Source of the DNA: Dicaeum eximium
Lineage: Eukaryota > Chordata > Aves > Passeriformes > Dicaeidae
NCBI GenBank assembly: GCA_013396995.1
Contig: VWZP01002200.1
Coordinates: 434,001 to 498,000, forward strand
Length of the DNA stretch: 64,000 nucleotides
Reading direction: 5' to 3'
How positions within the stretch are numbered: the stretch's first letter is position 1; each line of letters starts with the position of its first letter. The notes under the pieces were generated by a model. It was given only the letters and a program-made list of their open reading frames with translations. It did no database searches and was not told the DNA's origin. Below, piece by piece: positions 1-13,399 of the stretch. The translations under genes were made by a program, and so were the position numbers.

Positions 1-3000
1 CTCTTTGCAACCTTTTACCAATGCAGATGTAAAACAAGTGCAATTATTATGAGCATATTTTCATTCAGTACACTGCACATTATAAGTGTTCTTCTATCAC
101 CCTCAATAAATCCCATTCTGAGTGAGCAGACATGTAAAGAATTTTCAGTGAGATTTAGGCTATAACAAAACAAAATTATATTCAACAAATCATAACAGAC
201 AAGATAGTCAAACACAGATAAGACAGCCCACGGCAGACCAGTCAACATTGATTATTAGGTTTGCCAAATAGATTTGCAGTAGATGGCAAAACAGAGAGCA
301 AAAATAAGTTGTCTTAGTTGAAGCACTTTATGCTTTTCCATAATCTTAAAATTAGGCAATGTAGGAGCAGTATGTTAGTATGCCACACATGCTTGCATCT
401 GAACACACAGAGTACAAATCTGGTGGGTTGTAGATACACTGTTGGAGACCAAATGCAGCCCTTAAAATCCCTTAAAAACACAGCCCAGCACAAGAGATCA
501 CAGAAATGTAAAGTACCACTTCTGCAACACCACAGCACAGGAAATCTTGATCCATATCTGTAAGGAAAAGTGACCCAAGAGCATCTGTGAGACCAACAGC
601 CAAAGGCTGCTTCAAGAGCTTGCTGCAAAGCAATTACCTCCCTGCCTTATTGTGAGGGAAGAGGTGAAGCCCTGGGAAGCAGCAGGATACCCATTCACAA
701 TCAGCTCCTCAGCTCTTCCCCGCCCTCATTTCTCCTGTGCTTGTGCAGTGCTCTGCCAAATGAGCTTTTGGGTACTCAACTTGCAGGATACGGAAATTTC
801 TGCAGGATATGGACCATTTCTGCTCTCATCTTTTATCTAGGCAATTTTCAGAAATCTGAATTTGCGCTGATAGGGAACAGTAAATAAATATTTGGTGGTA
901 ATTAAGAGAGAACCTTCCGTTTCTCTCAGTTCAAAACATTTCCAATATTCCTTACAGTAATAAAAAAAATAGGCAAAAAGGCAAGCAGAGATAACAAACC
1001 AGCTTCCATACAAAGAATTCACTGCTAGAATGGGACTCTTCAGGCACAGCAAAAGGGGATGGGGGAATGGAGGGAAACAAGAGGAGGCTCAGAGAAAGCA
1101 AAAAAATTAAATAAGGAAAAAAGGTTTCTCATAATCTCTCCCAAGAAAGACACTAGGGGACATTGGGAAAATCCAGAGAGCCTCAAATCAAAAGGAAATA
1201 AGAGGAGCTGGTTCTACAGCTAGGTATAACACCTCCCTGAAACTCCCCATCACCTTATCCTTGCACCTCAAGCAGCAGCATCACTGGCTGTGTGTGCCCA
1301 CATTTTTCTGCTATGACTCCCTGCTCCTGACAGGACCTTCATAGAACCAGCAGAGGCCAGGTCAGCTGGTAGCTGAGGCCAAGAGATTTTCACATAACTG
1401 TCACTGTTGGATAGATGGCATCAGAAAAGCAATGTCCTGTGCAGGCAGGTAAAGACAGACAATCTCACCTCCCTGCCATACAGAACAGACCTGCTGATTA
1501 AAGAACTTCTTTTTCATGGGGATAGCTCATTTTACACTTAACCTGATTATGCACATGGATCCACTGGCCACAGTATGCTTCTGCATGTAGACAGAGCAGC
1601 AGCAGAAACAGTGCAGAATGACTGGCCATATTTCACTCCAACAGTCTTTCCAGTTTGGCCAGAGGACAGACATCTCCTTGGTCATTCCTGTTGCTGAAGA
1701 TTTTCCTCTGACAATATCTATGATTGACAAATGCATTTTCTTTATATGATTTCCTTCCAGACACACAGACTAGATATTTTTATTCCATCTTCTCTTCTTT
1801 ATAATCTCACTCATTCCCCTCTGCATTGTATTTGTACTCAAAAAAAGTGTTCTCAGTCTTATGGAATGGAGCAGCATCCGTGAAACTGAGTCAACTTCTG
1901 TTTACTTCCTCTCATGGGTCATTAATGAAAGCTGACGAACACCTCACCCCTCAGCAGTCTCACTCCTCCCTTCATCACACATTGGTTTTTGTAATTTATA
2001 GTCCTCCTAACAGCCTTCAGCAAATCTCAGTCCAAATTTATCTAAATTCATTTCTATAGCAGCATTTGGGAGAAGACCACAACAAAGGCTTCAGTCACCT
2101 CTCCATGTGTGACAGCATAGGTGGCTCCATTGCTAAACAGGTACACCATAAAGGATTAGGATTATTTTGGATATGTTTTTCTCACCTGATGGCATTTTCC
2201 TTTAAAACAAAACAAGGAAATCATACATACATATGACAGACCATACTCATCATACAGTTACAGTTCTCTTTTACTAGTAATTATTTTTGGTGGAGGTTGG
2301 GTCCTTTCTGTCCTTTCTATTTATTTGTGGCAGCCCTTCAGTGGATGGGAGGGATTAGAATACAGGTTCATAAGGAGAAAGACAGATACTATAATGTATT
2401 TAAGTATATCAGTAGTCCTTCATTCATATATTAGTAGTGCCTTTATTCAATGGGTACCTGCTAATGTATTCTGAAATGTTTTGCACTTCTCTGTGAAATT
2501 CCAAGAGATATCTGGGCAAAGCCTAGGCTGATAAGCTTACATTCATTTAAATGTAGCAGAAACTGGTATGAAAAAGCAAGATAAAAAAAGTCATGTTTCT
2601 GATATTTTTTCTATAGCCATTGAGGACTCCAGAATATTTGATTTAGCTTTACATGGCAATACAGAAAAATAAGTACCTTTGCAACTCATAAGCCAGAAAC
2701 TACTGCAGCAGTAGAGCACAGGAAAAAAAAATAGTCAAGTGGTAAATGTTCAATGACACTGTGTCATTTCCCTTCAGATCATTATTAAATCCTTGCAAGT
2801 AGGATTAATGCAGTCCTGAAACTGGAAGGCTTGTTAATAACAATGTGTCTGTTACATAGATTAATTTGATCTCAGAATAAGATGATTCATTTGAATGGTA
2901 GGGATTGTTAAACAAACCAAATGCATGATAAAATATGTTGGTTGTAAGATAGGGAAAGAATATGAAATCCTAAAATACAGTGCCATGGAGTGAAGGACTA

Positions 3001-3559
3001 AGGACCACAAGACAGAAAGGGAACAAAAACTCCCCATAGTTACAGCAGATGGATAATCCAACTGCCAGGTTCTTCAAGCAGGAGATACCAGGCAGGATTG
3101 AGAAAGTGGCCAGAGAATTACCTGAAATGCTCTGTGTAGTTCCAGTGTCCTTACTTAAGCAGAAGGGAAATACAAGGGGTGTAACATACCAGCAGAATAC
3201 TAGGGGGAAAAAAAAAACCCACATAAATAAGCTAAGGTCTCAAAAAAGCAAAAAGAAAGTTAGGACGAGTCTCTTCTGTCTGAATAAAGAGACCCCAATA
3301 AGTGAAATCCTTACTGGAGAAACACAGGTATAGAAACTGAAAGTGGAAAATCCCAGCTTAGAAATGAAAGAACACAATTTAATTTTCGATCATTTACTAT
3401 TTTGATAATTGATCCAAGACTCACAGGATGGTCCTGAAGTTGCAGCTTAGCTCAAAACAGGAAGTGCAAACATGATAAAGGGCCCCATAAGGAGACATAA
3501 AATCCTTGACCTCATAAAAGAATTGTAGAACTTTTTGGGATCCATTTCCAATAGAATCA
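1..3559. other. Non-genic unique sequence
   Basis: AT-rich sequence with no recognisable gene, splice-flanked exon or interspersed repeat. Open stretches are all under about 105 codons, overlap on both strands and show no family motif. A slightly GC-richer patch around 1200-1470 stands out by composition but matches nothing I know. Confidence 0.6.
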
Positions 3560-3735
3560 GGTTTCAAAAAGGAATTGCTTCGCCACTAATAAGCTTTAAA
3601 CTAAGACAATGCACTGGTTTCATTTATTTTAATTCATTTCATTTAAGTGTAACCCATCCCTGCTGGCAGCTTTGCACAACAGAACTGTCACCATAGCAAT
3701 CCATCACGTCATTTGAAACGGAGAGGTCTCTGCTA
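3560..3735. promoter_or_regulatory. Candidate conserved non-coding element with an X-box-like site
   Basis: Compact block combining an AT-rich part with TAA/ATTT homeodomain-type cores (about 3600-3650) and a site at 3687-3700, GTCACCATAGCAAT. That site resembles the RFX X-box (GTNRCC, spacer, RGYAAC), with the last base of the second half-site different. A CRE-like CACGTCA follows at about 3705-3711. The motifs are seen directly; enhancer function is inference from motif density, and no conservation data are available. Confidence 0.25.
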
Positions 3736-4844
3736 AGTTGGCACTCCAGTGAAAGCTGCAGCGAGGGCACTGAAGGCTCTCCAAGTCTGATGCTGAAAAG
3801 TATCTACTATGGAAGAGAAAGTCCCATACATCACTACTGAAGGCAAGTCATCAAGATCAATGGTGAAAAAATAACACAGATGATCTCATATTTTATTGTG
3901 CTCAGTTGTAGCTGTGGCAACCCAACTCTGAAAGCTTAGTGGGGATCTCATCAATGATGAGAAAGTGAAGTCTCTGAAGGCTTCTGAGTCATCCCACACT
4001 ATGATAAAAACCAGAGAATAAAATTTGTTTCAAAGCTTTCCAAGCTTCTCGAAAGTTTACTTTTTCCTTTTGCCTCAAGTAAACACAATCAAACATCAGC
4101 TTCATACTCCAAACCCACCCCATGCTGGGCCCTCACTGCAGTTTCAAAGCCTCAATTCCCCTGCCTGTCCTGGTTTTTCCTCGCTGTTACCATGCCCAGG
4201 CAGAGAACCTCAAGTATCTGCTACCCTAGGTGCCAAAGAAGACATCTGATTAAAGATGAGTCCCTTAAAGAAGGGAAAACAATTTCAAGAAAATTCTGCT
4301 GCCCTTCTAGATTTACTTCAGTGACTGATTGTGGTGTTTCAAGCCAAATCCATGCTTAGTTTGTCTCTTATAGACTGTTTTCATGTGTCAAGAATTCTTG
4401 CTGTGGATAACCAAGCTAAAATAATCCCATGTCAAGGATTCCCACTGGAGCTGCACATGGTGGGAAAAATTAATATAGGCATTTTGAACATGACTCCCAT
4501 GAAAAGATTACAACTCAAAGAAATGACAGACTAGAATTTCTCAAAAGAAAACCACTTGGCATTTGCTCTTGTTTCAAGCTATCCCAAACTTCCCTAGTAG
4601 ATTAGCTTCCCCCCTGAGGAGGGAATATTCAAACAATCTGCAAAAACATGACAACTACCAAAAAGATTGATCAGTGTTATCTCGACTAGGTTCCAATACC
4701 AAATGTTCACTTTGACTGTTTTATTTTCACCTCTGTTACATTGCACATTAATGTCTGATATTGAAAAGTACGATGAGTAAATGATGCCATGCTGCCAATT
4801 TTTATTTTGCATTCCCATTTGTGAACACAGTTTTTGACATTTTA
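3736..4844. other. Non-genic unique sequence
   Basis: No gene or repeat recognised. A pyrimidine- and C-richer stretch around 4040-4240 carries a 74-codon open frame on the plus strand with no recognisable motif, which I treat as chance. Confidence 0.55.
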
Positions 4845-4975
4845 TCTTCCTAACCCAAGTGAAAACAAATTCCCTAACTGGGAAAATGCAAATTCAATTG
4901 TAACTTTTGTCAAATTAAAGAAAAAAACAGGAACATGCATTTCTTAAGTATTCTCATGCAAATGTGAACTGCAAG
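4845..4975. promoter_or_regulatory. Paired perfect octamer motifs
   Basis: Two exact ATGCAAAT octamers (the POU/OCT binding sequence) lie at 4886-4893 and 4956-4963 in the same orientation, 70 bases apart, in an AT-rich block that also has CAATTG and ATGCAT. The motifs are directly visible. Two perfect 8-mers this close is suggestive, but such sites occur by chance in AT-rich DNA, so a regulatory role is a weak inference. Confidence 0.25.
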
Positions 4976-6140
4976 ACTGATTTTCTGGCTCAGTTAAAGA
5001 TTCCAAACAACACTGAATACTAATTATATGCTGAGGCCAGAAAGAGAGAATGGGTTTAGCTGCTTTACTAATAGCAATCTAGGCTCTTTAGGAAAGGGTG
5101 CAGTGAAGCCTTGAAAATTCTTCACTTAAAGATGGGATATCAGAGTCACAGAAAACTTGGACGTGTTCCTTATATACTGAGTATACTCCAGAACAGGCTG
5201 CTGCCTTATTTAATTTTTTTAAGCATTTCAAGAAACTGGGGTCTAATTCCTGCACAGTTCCCTTTGGTAATTTTGAAAATGTCAAGCAGGTTGTAATGTT
5301 CTGAAGCAGAAAGTGCACATGGTAGGTAGTATTATAGAACAAGGTCTGTTACATGAGACTGTTCACAGTCATGTGATAAATCCTGAAACAATAGAAAATG
5401 GAAACCCAAACTTGTATTAAGCTAGCTTAACACTTTATCTCATAGTGGATGTTAATAGAGCTTTAGCATATTTGCATTTCCCACCATTTTGAAAAACAGA
5501 ACTCCTGGTTCCCAAGGTTGCAACCTGGCTCACCAGGAAGGAGATTGACACAAGCCCCATGGAAAGGCCTACCACTCCAACAGAAGCTTTCAAGGATGCA
5601 GACAGCAACCTCAAGGAATTTGCTTTAAGCCAGATCAAGTGGGCTTTGCAAGAGCTTTCAAAAAACACCACTCAGAAATCACAAAAGGGATGCAGCATTT
5701 CCCTGTATGGCTCAAACCCAGTTAATGTCTTCCCATGTGGCCCATACAAACTCCATCCAGCCACTGCTGCCTTGACTTTGGAGGTGCCAATCCAAACAGA
5801 GCAGTCACAGATCCCTCCTGCTCCAGCAAAAGCAGGGTGCCGGTGAAGTGTGGTGAGCCTTCCTAAGAGGATCAGAGACGCTAGTGAATAAATAAGTGTT
5901 TTGTTATCTCCTGCTTTATTTTGCACATTTCCCAGAGGGAAGGGACATGCTCCCTAGTGAAGGAGCAGCCCAGAAAGGCAGCTGCAACACCTCAGCAGCA
6001 AAAGCCTGCAGCTCAACACCTGACAGCAGCTGCCACAACAAGCTTAGAATCATGATTAGAAATGCCCTCTACCAGTGCAGCAAACAAGGCTGGCTGTGAA
6101 AGTGTCTCTTTCCAGCTTCTATATACTGGGAGCTTGGTTA
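4976..6140. other. Non-genic sequence with an unexplained 95-codon open frame
   Basis: Contains a plus-strand open frame at 5559-5846 (95 codons). Its first half reads as a plausible amphipathic helix (TEAFKDADSNLKEFALSQIK), while its second half is proline- and cysteine-containing and unstructured. I recognise no family. The sequence upstream of 5540 is not a good polypyrimidine acceptor, and antisense frames are also open. An octamer-type ATTTGCAT occurs at 5470-5477. Most likely non-coding. Confidence 0.4.
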
Positions 6141-6222
6141 GGGTTGTCCTGTCCAGGTCCAAAAGTTGGACTCAGTGATCCTTATGGGTTCCTTCCCACT
6201 CAGGATATTCTATGATTCTGTC
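6141..6222 (+). mobile_element. CR1 LINE 3'-end fragment
   Basis: Short tail of a CR1 non-LTR retrotransposon in plus orientation. It carries the typical 3' untranslated wording (TTGGACTCAGTGATCCTTAT, then TTCCTTCCCACTCAGGATAT) and ends in the CR1 terminal repeat form TTCTATGATTCTG. Only the last 80 or so bases remain, as expected from the strong 5' truncation usual for CR1. Non-coding and inactive. Confidence 0.9.
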
Positions 6223-8439
6223 CTATTGCTAAAATAGCACAAGGCAGAGCAGCACTTGAGAGAGCAGCCTCACAGGGCAGGGCCACAACTGTGTCACCAC
6301 CTGAGCTTCACCAGCACGGGTCTGGTGAAGTCTCCTCCAGTCCTGTCATCCAACCCTGACAGGAATCAGAGCTAGCCCCTCAGCTAGGAGTCACACATAC
6401 AGCACCACAGCTCTGCAAAAGGCTGCAATTCAACCTTCTGAGCTTGTCCAAAAGATATCACACAGTGCTGGGTGGCAACTACGGGTAGTTTCTAAAACGT
6501 CCTTGTTATGTTCTCATGGGAAGCACCCATCCCTTGTGCTGAAGAGAAAACTAAATGAACATTTCTGCTTCCTTTAGCTCTTTCAGGGAAAAGGCAAACA
6601 ATCTGAAAGTTGGTTTAACAAAGTGACTAAAAAGAAGCAAGTATTACCTTTCATTGTAGTGAGAGGCCAGTATTTCAGCTACAAACATCAGATCAAATTC
6701 CAAAGGTATGCTTGGCTTTCACCAAAGGACATATATAAACAGTAATGGATGGGAGGTCTGACTGCACATAGGTAGGAAACTAAAACAGTCCCATTAATGG
6801 CCTTACTAAAACATGCACAGATATATACATAAAACATGTGAATAGTCAGCAGAATTCCGAAATACTTTCAGAGGAACAAAATGCAACAGAGGGACCCTGT
6901 GCAGTGAGGAGTTAGGATTTATCTGCATAGAGCTTATTTCACTGCAGAAATACTTGCATCATTTACTCCCCTGAAGGCTTTCCTACTCTCTTTTCCAATA
7001 CAGGTTGAAGAAGACCACTTTCCCTCTCCAATTGCACCTGCCCTCCTGTCTGAACCTTTGCCGTCACCTCCACGCAACAAACTGGATTATGGTTTTTCTC
7101 CTCTCAGGGGTATGGCACTTAAAAATTTTGATTTGTTTGAGCACAGCATGGGTTTGTTCCACTCTAGTAAATGACCCATGAACACTCATTTAGGTACTGC
7201 TGCTACACAGTGTTTTTACTGAGAAAGGAAAAGTTGTGTCTCTTGGGGCAGCAGCAGAGCAAGCTTGGGATGTGGTTCACTGAGTACTTGGAGCTCTGCT
7301 CAAGCTCTCCAATAGGACAGCCAGCCCAAGCACTACTGCATTTAAAACTGAGACCTCTCTCATTATGAACAAATCATCTTTGCAGTAAGAACAAGTGCTC
7401 CTAAAGTATCAGAGCTAAGCTGACTAGCACTCTACAGTACCCTAGGGTGGGGGGGAACCCTGTGGTGGAGTTAGCACCTCATTTAAGAGAAATGAAAACT
7501 ATTTCAGATAGCTTTTACAAGCATAAGATCCCAATCCTGCTTCCTCTACTCCTCAGAAGAGGGTCCTTTCTATTCCTCTCTTCAACCCAAACCAAACTGC
7601 ATGAGATGTTTTGTGAGCAGCTCATTAATTATTGTGCTTAACATGAGCATGAATTTTCAGAATCATAAGTGATACAGAGGATGAGGAGAGAAAATACATA
7701 TGCATTTTCTGACAGAAAGAGTACTATGTAGATAGAAGACCTTAAAGCAAGAGCTGCTTTCAGTACTATTAGTCAGCCATACAGTATCAAGACCAGCAGT
7801 CTGCCCTCCAGCTCCACAGGAGAGAATGATTTACCAGTGTCCTACTGTAACACAGCTGTCTGGTGGAATGCTTTCACAGAGGAATGACGTGGGAAGCTGT
7901 ATAGTACAAGTGCCTCGTTCTCTGAAAAGGTTTGAAGCCGCAGCAGTGGCCTCCACACCTCCGGTAGAGGCATTTATAGCAATCATGAAAAAGAAGAACA
8001 GCAGTCCCCAAATTCACACGTCCTTCTGTTTTCTGTGTTGAGATCATCACTTTGATTTTTCAAGTCTCGCTTTACACAGATTCTTTTCTGCATCAGACCC
8101 ATGACAATGGCCAATTTCTCTACCCAAGCAATTAGCACCACTGCTGTCAGCGGGGCACTGCTGCCCAGCGTATAGTGGAGGCAATTATCTTCAGCTATAA
8201 AATGGATTTGCACAAACATGGCATTGTACATGCTTTGTCACCTGCCTCACACTACATGTCAGTTGTTTTTAAAGACAACTCAGCCATTTTTTATTTGTGC
8301 CATAAAGTACTGCATGGACACATTTGATTTTCTTCAACTCCTGGTCCTTCCATACTCAGCTTAGTTTCACACCTTCCCATACATTGATATTGCTTGGAGT
8401 GACATATCACAAGAGCAGCAGCTTTATGCTGAAGAGGGT
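6223..8439. other. Non-genic unique sequence
   Basis: No gene or recognisable repeat. Open frames are 60-80 codons, overlapping and without motifs. A short G-run (G8) occurs near 7447-7454. Confidence 0.55.
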
Positions 8440-8765
8440 TATTCTAATCAGGCAGCAGTGTCTTTTATAAATTAAAAAATCCACACACATTCTAATTTAA
8501 ACCATTAGCATGGCCTGTGGTTAGATGACATTATGTTGCTAATGGATCCACTGTGGAATATGACACCAGTTGTGCTGTCCACTGGGATTTACAGACATAA
8601 TACACATGTTTATTTCAACTCTTAAAAGGCTGTACTAATGGCTTCAGCACTTTTGTGTTAAGTAATCGACATTCTCCCCCTTTGGCAGTGAATGCATATG
8701 TAATGCAATCCATGTTTTCCTGGGATAATTGGTCTTTCTTTCCTCAATCAGAAGTACGATGAAAT
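8440..8765. promoter_or_regulatory. Candidate conserved non-coding element
   Basis: AT-rich block dense in homeodomain-type cores (ATTAAA, TCTAATTTAA, CCATTAGC, TTGCTAATGG) and CATATG/ATGCAAT elements, with the low-repeat, mixed-composition texture typical of vertebrate conserved non-coding elements. No open frame explains it. Assignment is by texture only, so confidence is low. Confidence 0.25.
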
Positions 8766-11700
8766 TCCAAACTAGATGTGTGTTAGCGACAAGTTAGGTT
8801 TGCCTGTAGGTCATGACTAGTTTTCTTTGGTTTTCTATCTTTTAAGAATGCCAGGTATTTTCAAAGTGGTTGTTCTATTTAATGCTCATCTCCTCCCTTC
8901 CTGTTGTTTCACTTCAGGCTGGTGTTTATCAGGACCAAAATGAAAACTAATTCACTAAAATTTTTGCAAAGATGCTGTTGCTTCTGCCAACATCTGAAAT
9001 GGGCTGATGGGGCAAATGCAAGTGCTTAGGGAAAGGTACTATTCATGAGTAATTATGCTATGCCATCTTCCACCTAATGTAAAGCTTGCTTATCTGCAAA
9101 GTGTTTCCTTTGGTTATCAGTATCCCAGCACTCAAATTTACATCTGCCTTAACACAGGGTTGCTTGCCACCAATCAATTTCTACCACCTCAAAAAATGCT
9201 AGCACACGAGGCAAAAGAGCAGGCAGCCTTCCAGACACTGCATTCAGTATTAGGTGGCCTAGCAAAAAAAAAAAACACATTGTGGTAGCAGTGATTAGAG
9301 TTTGAATGTGCAACAGCTAATGAGCTGAGAAATGATCAACACAGTCATGGGAGACCATATACTTTCTACCAGGTTTTATTTATTGTATTGCAATTATGCA
9401 GTGCTGTGGTTGCTGCTGTGGCTCCCAGGTGGTCTTGACTTCATTGCATAGGAACATGATGCATTCCTTTCTGCCACACTACCTTAATGAAAGAACCCCA
9501 AAGGGCACATCCAAGTCTGAAACAGATCCAGAAAGTCACAGGCTTACTCCTAGCAGTCAGCTATAACAAATGAGTCACTAACTAAACTTCAAGCCAGTAG
9601 CAGCCAGAGACAGCGACAGATTCTGGAGGAGAAAAGCCCCTTCTTGCTGTTCACTTTTCCCTTAGCAATCTTTCTAGATTGATCATGGTTCTATTTTGAT
9701 TAGATATATATTCCAAAGCTAAGCTCCCCTACAGTCTACCCAGACTGTTGTACACTGTGCATGCAATGAAACCCCTCCACACACAGAAATTTTTCTGGTT
9801 GGCTGAGGAAGTCCTTTATAAACAAAAATTTCAACTGCCTGCAGAGAAAATTCGCTAGAACTGTTTTAGACCTTATGGTGTGATTTATCAGAAACCCAAG
9901 CCAAATGCTCCATCTTCCTTTTTTCTTCCCTATACTGCATGAGTTCAGGTCAACCCCATTGCTTTGGTAGAAAACTTGATGATCAGCATGCATTGTTTGA
10001 GACTCATTTTAAAATTCAGAATGAGCGAATTAAAATTCCCACCTTTCATTGAATAGTTGAATCATGTTTTATCCCTTGAACCTTCCACTCTCTTTCTGAG
10101 CCAAAGCAGAAACAGAGCTAAATTCAGTAGGAAAATTTAGCTTCAGCTGAACAGTACTAGATGCTTATTCTGCTTAAGAAACTTAAGACAACATAGCAAA
10201 GTGCAATCCTGCAAACATATGGAACAGTATATATTTCACAAGGATCTGAAAATAGAAAATGAAAAAATAAACCAGGTCTCTCCAATTTATACATATGCCA
10301 CATGCAGAGAATTAGGGCTAAGAAAGTCTAGAGAAACACTTCTCCAGGATGTACTCATATTCCATTAGACCCCTTTTTTCCCCCAACCCAAGGAAAAAAA
10401 CCTCTTTTTAATGCCTTCTTGTGCAAGAGTGCCTACCAGGCACTCACAGCCTGAAAGTCACCAAGTGACTATGAAATTTCACAAAGGAGGTACGACAGTA
10501 ATGCTATACTACTATTAATTAGATTTCAACCAAGATAACAATTACCAGGGATTTGTCAGATTTGTCAAATTGTAACTAGTATAATTCCAGTGTTATCTTG
10601 GGACTGGGGATAGACATCTCACATCACATTTAAGTTAACTAAACATAATTTATAAAAAGGTAAATCCTCAGTACAAAATGAAATTATTTCAATCAAAACC
10701 ACACAGTCTGATCAAATACATGGGGAAGCTGATCCTTCTACCTTGAGTTTAATGAGAGGTCTCCAATTTGCATAAGTTTTTACTAGGGAATTATGTGCCA
10801 AATTTAAACTTCTCACATTCTATTTTTCTCTTTTAACTACAAAGACTCTACCACCTGCTTTGGAAGCATCCAGCTGGCCAATCTGTGTGGACAGTATCAT
10901 TATTAAATTATCTTCTGCCTCTTGCTGGCAGTGGACCTGACCCACTGCAGCACCCACTGCTTCCTCAAAAGTGCTCAGCAACCACAGCACCCACTCTGGA
11001 CAGACAAGTGTAAAGCAGCATCACTTCACAGACTTAAGTCACAGACATTCAGTATGTGGCCCAACAGCTGTAAACAATATTCCCAGTCCTCTTTGGATCA
11101 GGTACATGCTGACAAGGTGACATTATAAAAGCTCAACACCTACAATCCACAATCTTGCGACAAAAACTCTTATATCCAGAGTACTCTGGCAATTTTCAAG
11201 AGCAACAAAAGCAGAATACAAATGATTCTAAACTTCCATCTGACTTAAGATGCCTCTATGAAGCAAATCTGCTTACTTGTTCTATATTTATATGTGCTTT
11301 CCAGGGTGTCAAGTGTCTGGTGATGCAAGACAAAAAAAAAAAATGCACCATTAACAATTAAATGTCTTGATTACACTATTTTTGAAGAATTACAGTTAAG
11401 GCATACCTGAGATTTTTATACTTCCTGCTCAGTTATTAGTGTTGAAAACTCCCATAGATTACCCTCAGATATCTGCGCCATAATTCCCACGTCATTAGCT
11501 ATTCACAAAATTTTCTGCTATCTATAAATGCACCTATTATGATATGTGTGGGTTTAGAAGCAACGTGTATTAAAACTCCTAATACATCTCCTTCAACAAA
11601 TACAAGAATCAGGCAGAGAGAAAGCTATTTTGGGGAGGAGGGGTTACTCTCTTTTTAACATCATTATTACTTTCATTAAACCTACAGAAATAACCATCAT

Positions 11701-12879
11701 TAGAAAAGTACAAAGCTTTAATCAAAGACATTCAAGAAACAGAGTGCATGATTATAACACTAAAAACCATGTGCCAGTAGTCAGAATGGCATGTGGGAAA
11801 AAAAAATGCAGACTACATTCAAAACCAAGACAGAACAAAAATAAAATCTTTTGAGAGTTATCTTTGTTGCATATTCATGCCCCAATAAATTGCTTTAATT
11901 AGCTAAAAGAATGAGGAGGCAACCACAAATGAATATGTTATGCTGAGTATGCACACTTAAAGAATATCACTAATGTGTCAAAAACTGCATTCTGGTAGAA
12001 ACCCACACCTACCCAAACACCTTTTCTCCTCTGTGTATGGTTCAGACAGTCTCTGCTGACAGGAACAAGGAATTATGTTTGAAGGATAAAACAACTTAGA
12101 AACACAGCTAAGTCTGTTAAAATGTCCCCAATACCCCTTGCCTCCCTCTCCCCCCTCCTATGAATAATCATACTTTAAAAACCACAGAAGATTAAAACCC
12201 CATTTCCTCCTTAAGATATATGTATTATGCTGCTGTGAAAACAGACAAGGGATGTTTGAGAACATAAATATCAGATGAAACCAAAGTCATTGGTTCTTTA
12301 TCCCACAAAATCCTACCAACAGAAGCCACCTTGGACCATCTCAAAACTTCAGCACACAAGTATCATATACACCTAAAATGAGATACATTCATTTGCAGTT
12401 TTTCTTAAAAAGGCTGCCAGGATGAGAGTCAACACTATTAAGGTATAAAAGGAAGATAAACATCTTGGACATGCAAGGCCATTAGATGATCCTGTCTTTA
12501 TGTGTTCAGCTTCTGTCAAAATTTAAGTGCTACATTTTTGACAAATTCTATTACTTTATAGGTTTTAGGTTAAATTCTGGCCCTTACCATTCCACATTGC
12601 TGGTTATGAACATCCACTTAAGGCAACAGCAACCTTGGTATTCCACCACTATTCGCTTCTCAGCTTCATAGAACACAGCACTATTTTTCTTAACCTGCTC
12701 AGGTTGCAGTTCTCAATTTGCTCTTCTACTTCATGGGCAAACAACACTTTCAAGGAGAGCAGCACTTATGAGTGAGAACTCAGCCATTTGGACTTTGGAG
12801 GAAAAAGGCAGCAAGGGATAAAGCTAACCCTTTTCTTCCCACCCTATTACATGCTAGTCCTAGGAAGGCTTTCCCTTCC
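8766..12879. other. Non-genic unique sequence
   Basis: No gene or interspersed repeat recognised. Contains an A12 run at 9264-9275, another at about 11332-11343, and a perfect octamer ATTTGCAT at 10766-10773. Open frames are 61-85 codons and look random. Confidence 0.55.
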
Positions 12880-13140
12880 TCCTTTTAATTATAGGCTGTG
12901 CTAACAAGCCACATGTGTTTTTGAGCACTTGTTGATGACTTCAGATTAGATAGGGACAAGGCTATTTCCCTTTGGTAATGTCATGAATAGTGAAGTAACA
13001 AGCTAGACCAAGAAACAATTTTCACCCAAACTTCCTCCTAATTACCATTCTCATTTAAAGACAATAAAAGGTGATTTCCCCAGGCAAATGAAACCATTTG
13101 TTGATATCCCTTTGAAGATCAGTTTAAATTAAATCCACAA
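12880..13140. promoter_or_regulatory. Candidate conserved non-coding element
   Basis: AT-rich block with clustered short transcription-factor-like cores: TCAGATTAGATAG near 12940, GATTTCCCC and GGCAAATGAAAC near 13072-13095, and TTAAATTAAAT near 13122-13134. No repeat or gene accounts for it. Function inferred only from texture and motif clustering. Confidence 0.2.
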
Positions 13141-13371
13141 TATAATTCTAAGTAACCCATCTACACACACACACATCCACATAATTTACTTAATCATCAA
13201 GAGATTCAAGAAGCTTACACTTGGTCTTCTTATAGCAGGTCAAAGTAGTGCTTTTATTACCCAGGACAAGTAACAGGCAACAGGTCTCCCTTCCCCCCTT
13301 CAATATTTTTATGCTTGTTTATACTACTTGTTCCTTTGCAGACACCTGGAGTGCAGTCCTGACCCCAGTGG

Positions 13372-13399
13372 AAAAAAAAAAAAAAAAAAGAAAAAAAAA
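13372..13399 (+). repeat. Interrupted poly-A tract (A18, G, A9)
   Basis: Eighteen A, one G and nine A in a row. It could be a simple tract or the tail of an old retrocopy, but the sequence upstream shows no coding homology or LINE end. A 150-codon minus-strand open frame at 13319-13771 crosses it and gains a poly-phenylalanine run from it, which marks that frame as spurious. Confidence 0.9.

Noticed and set aside
13372..13399. Poly-A tract as the tail of a processed pseudogene
   Set aside because: No coding homology is recognisable upstream and no target-site duplication is seen around it.
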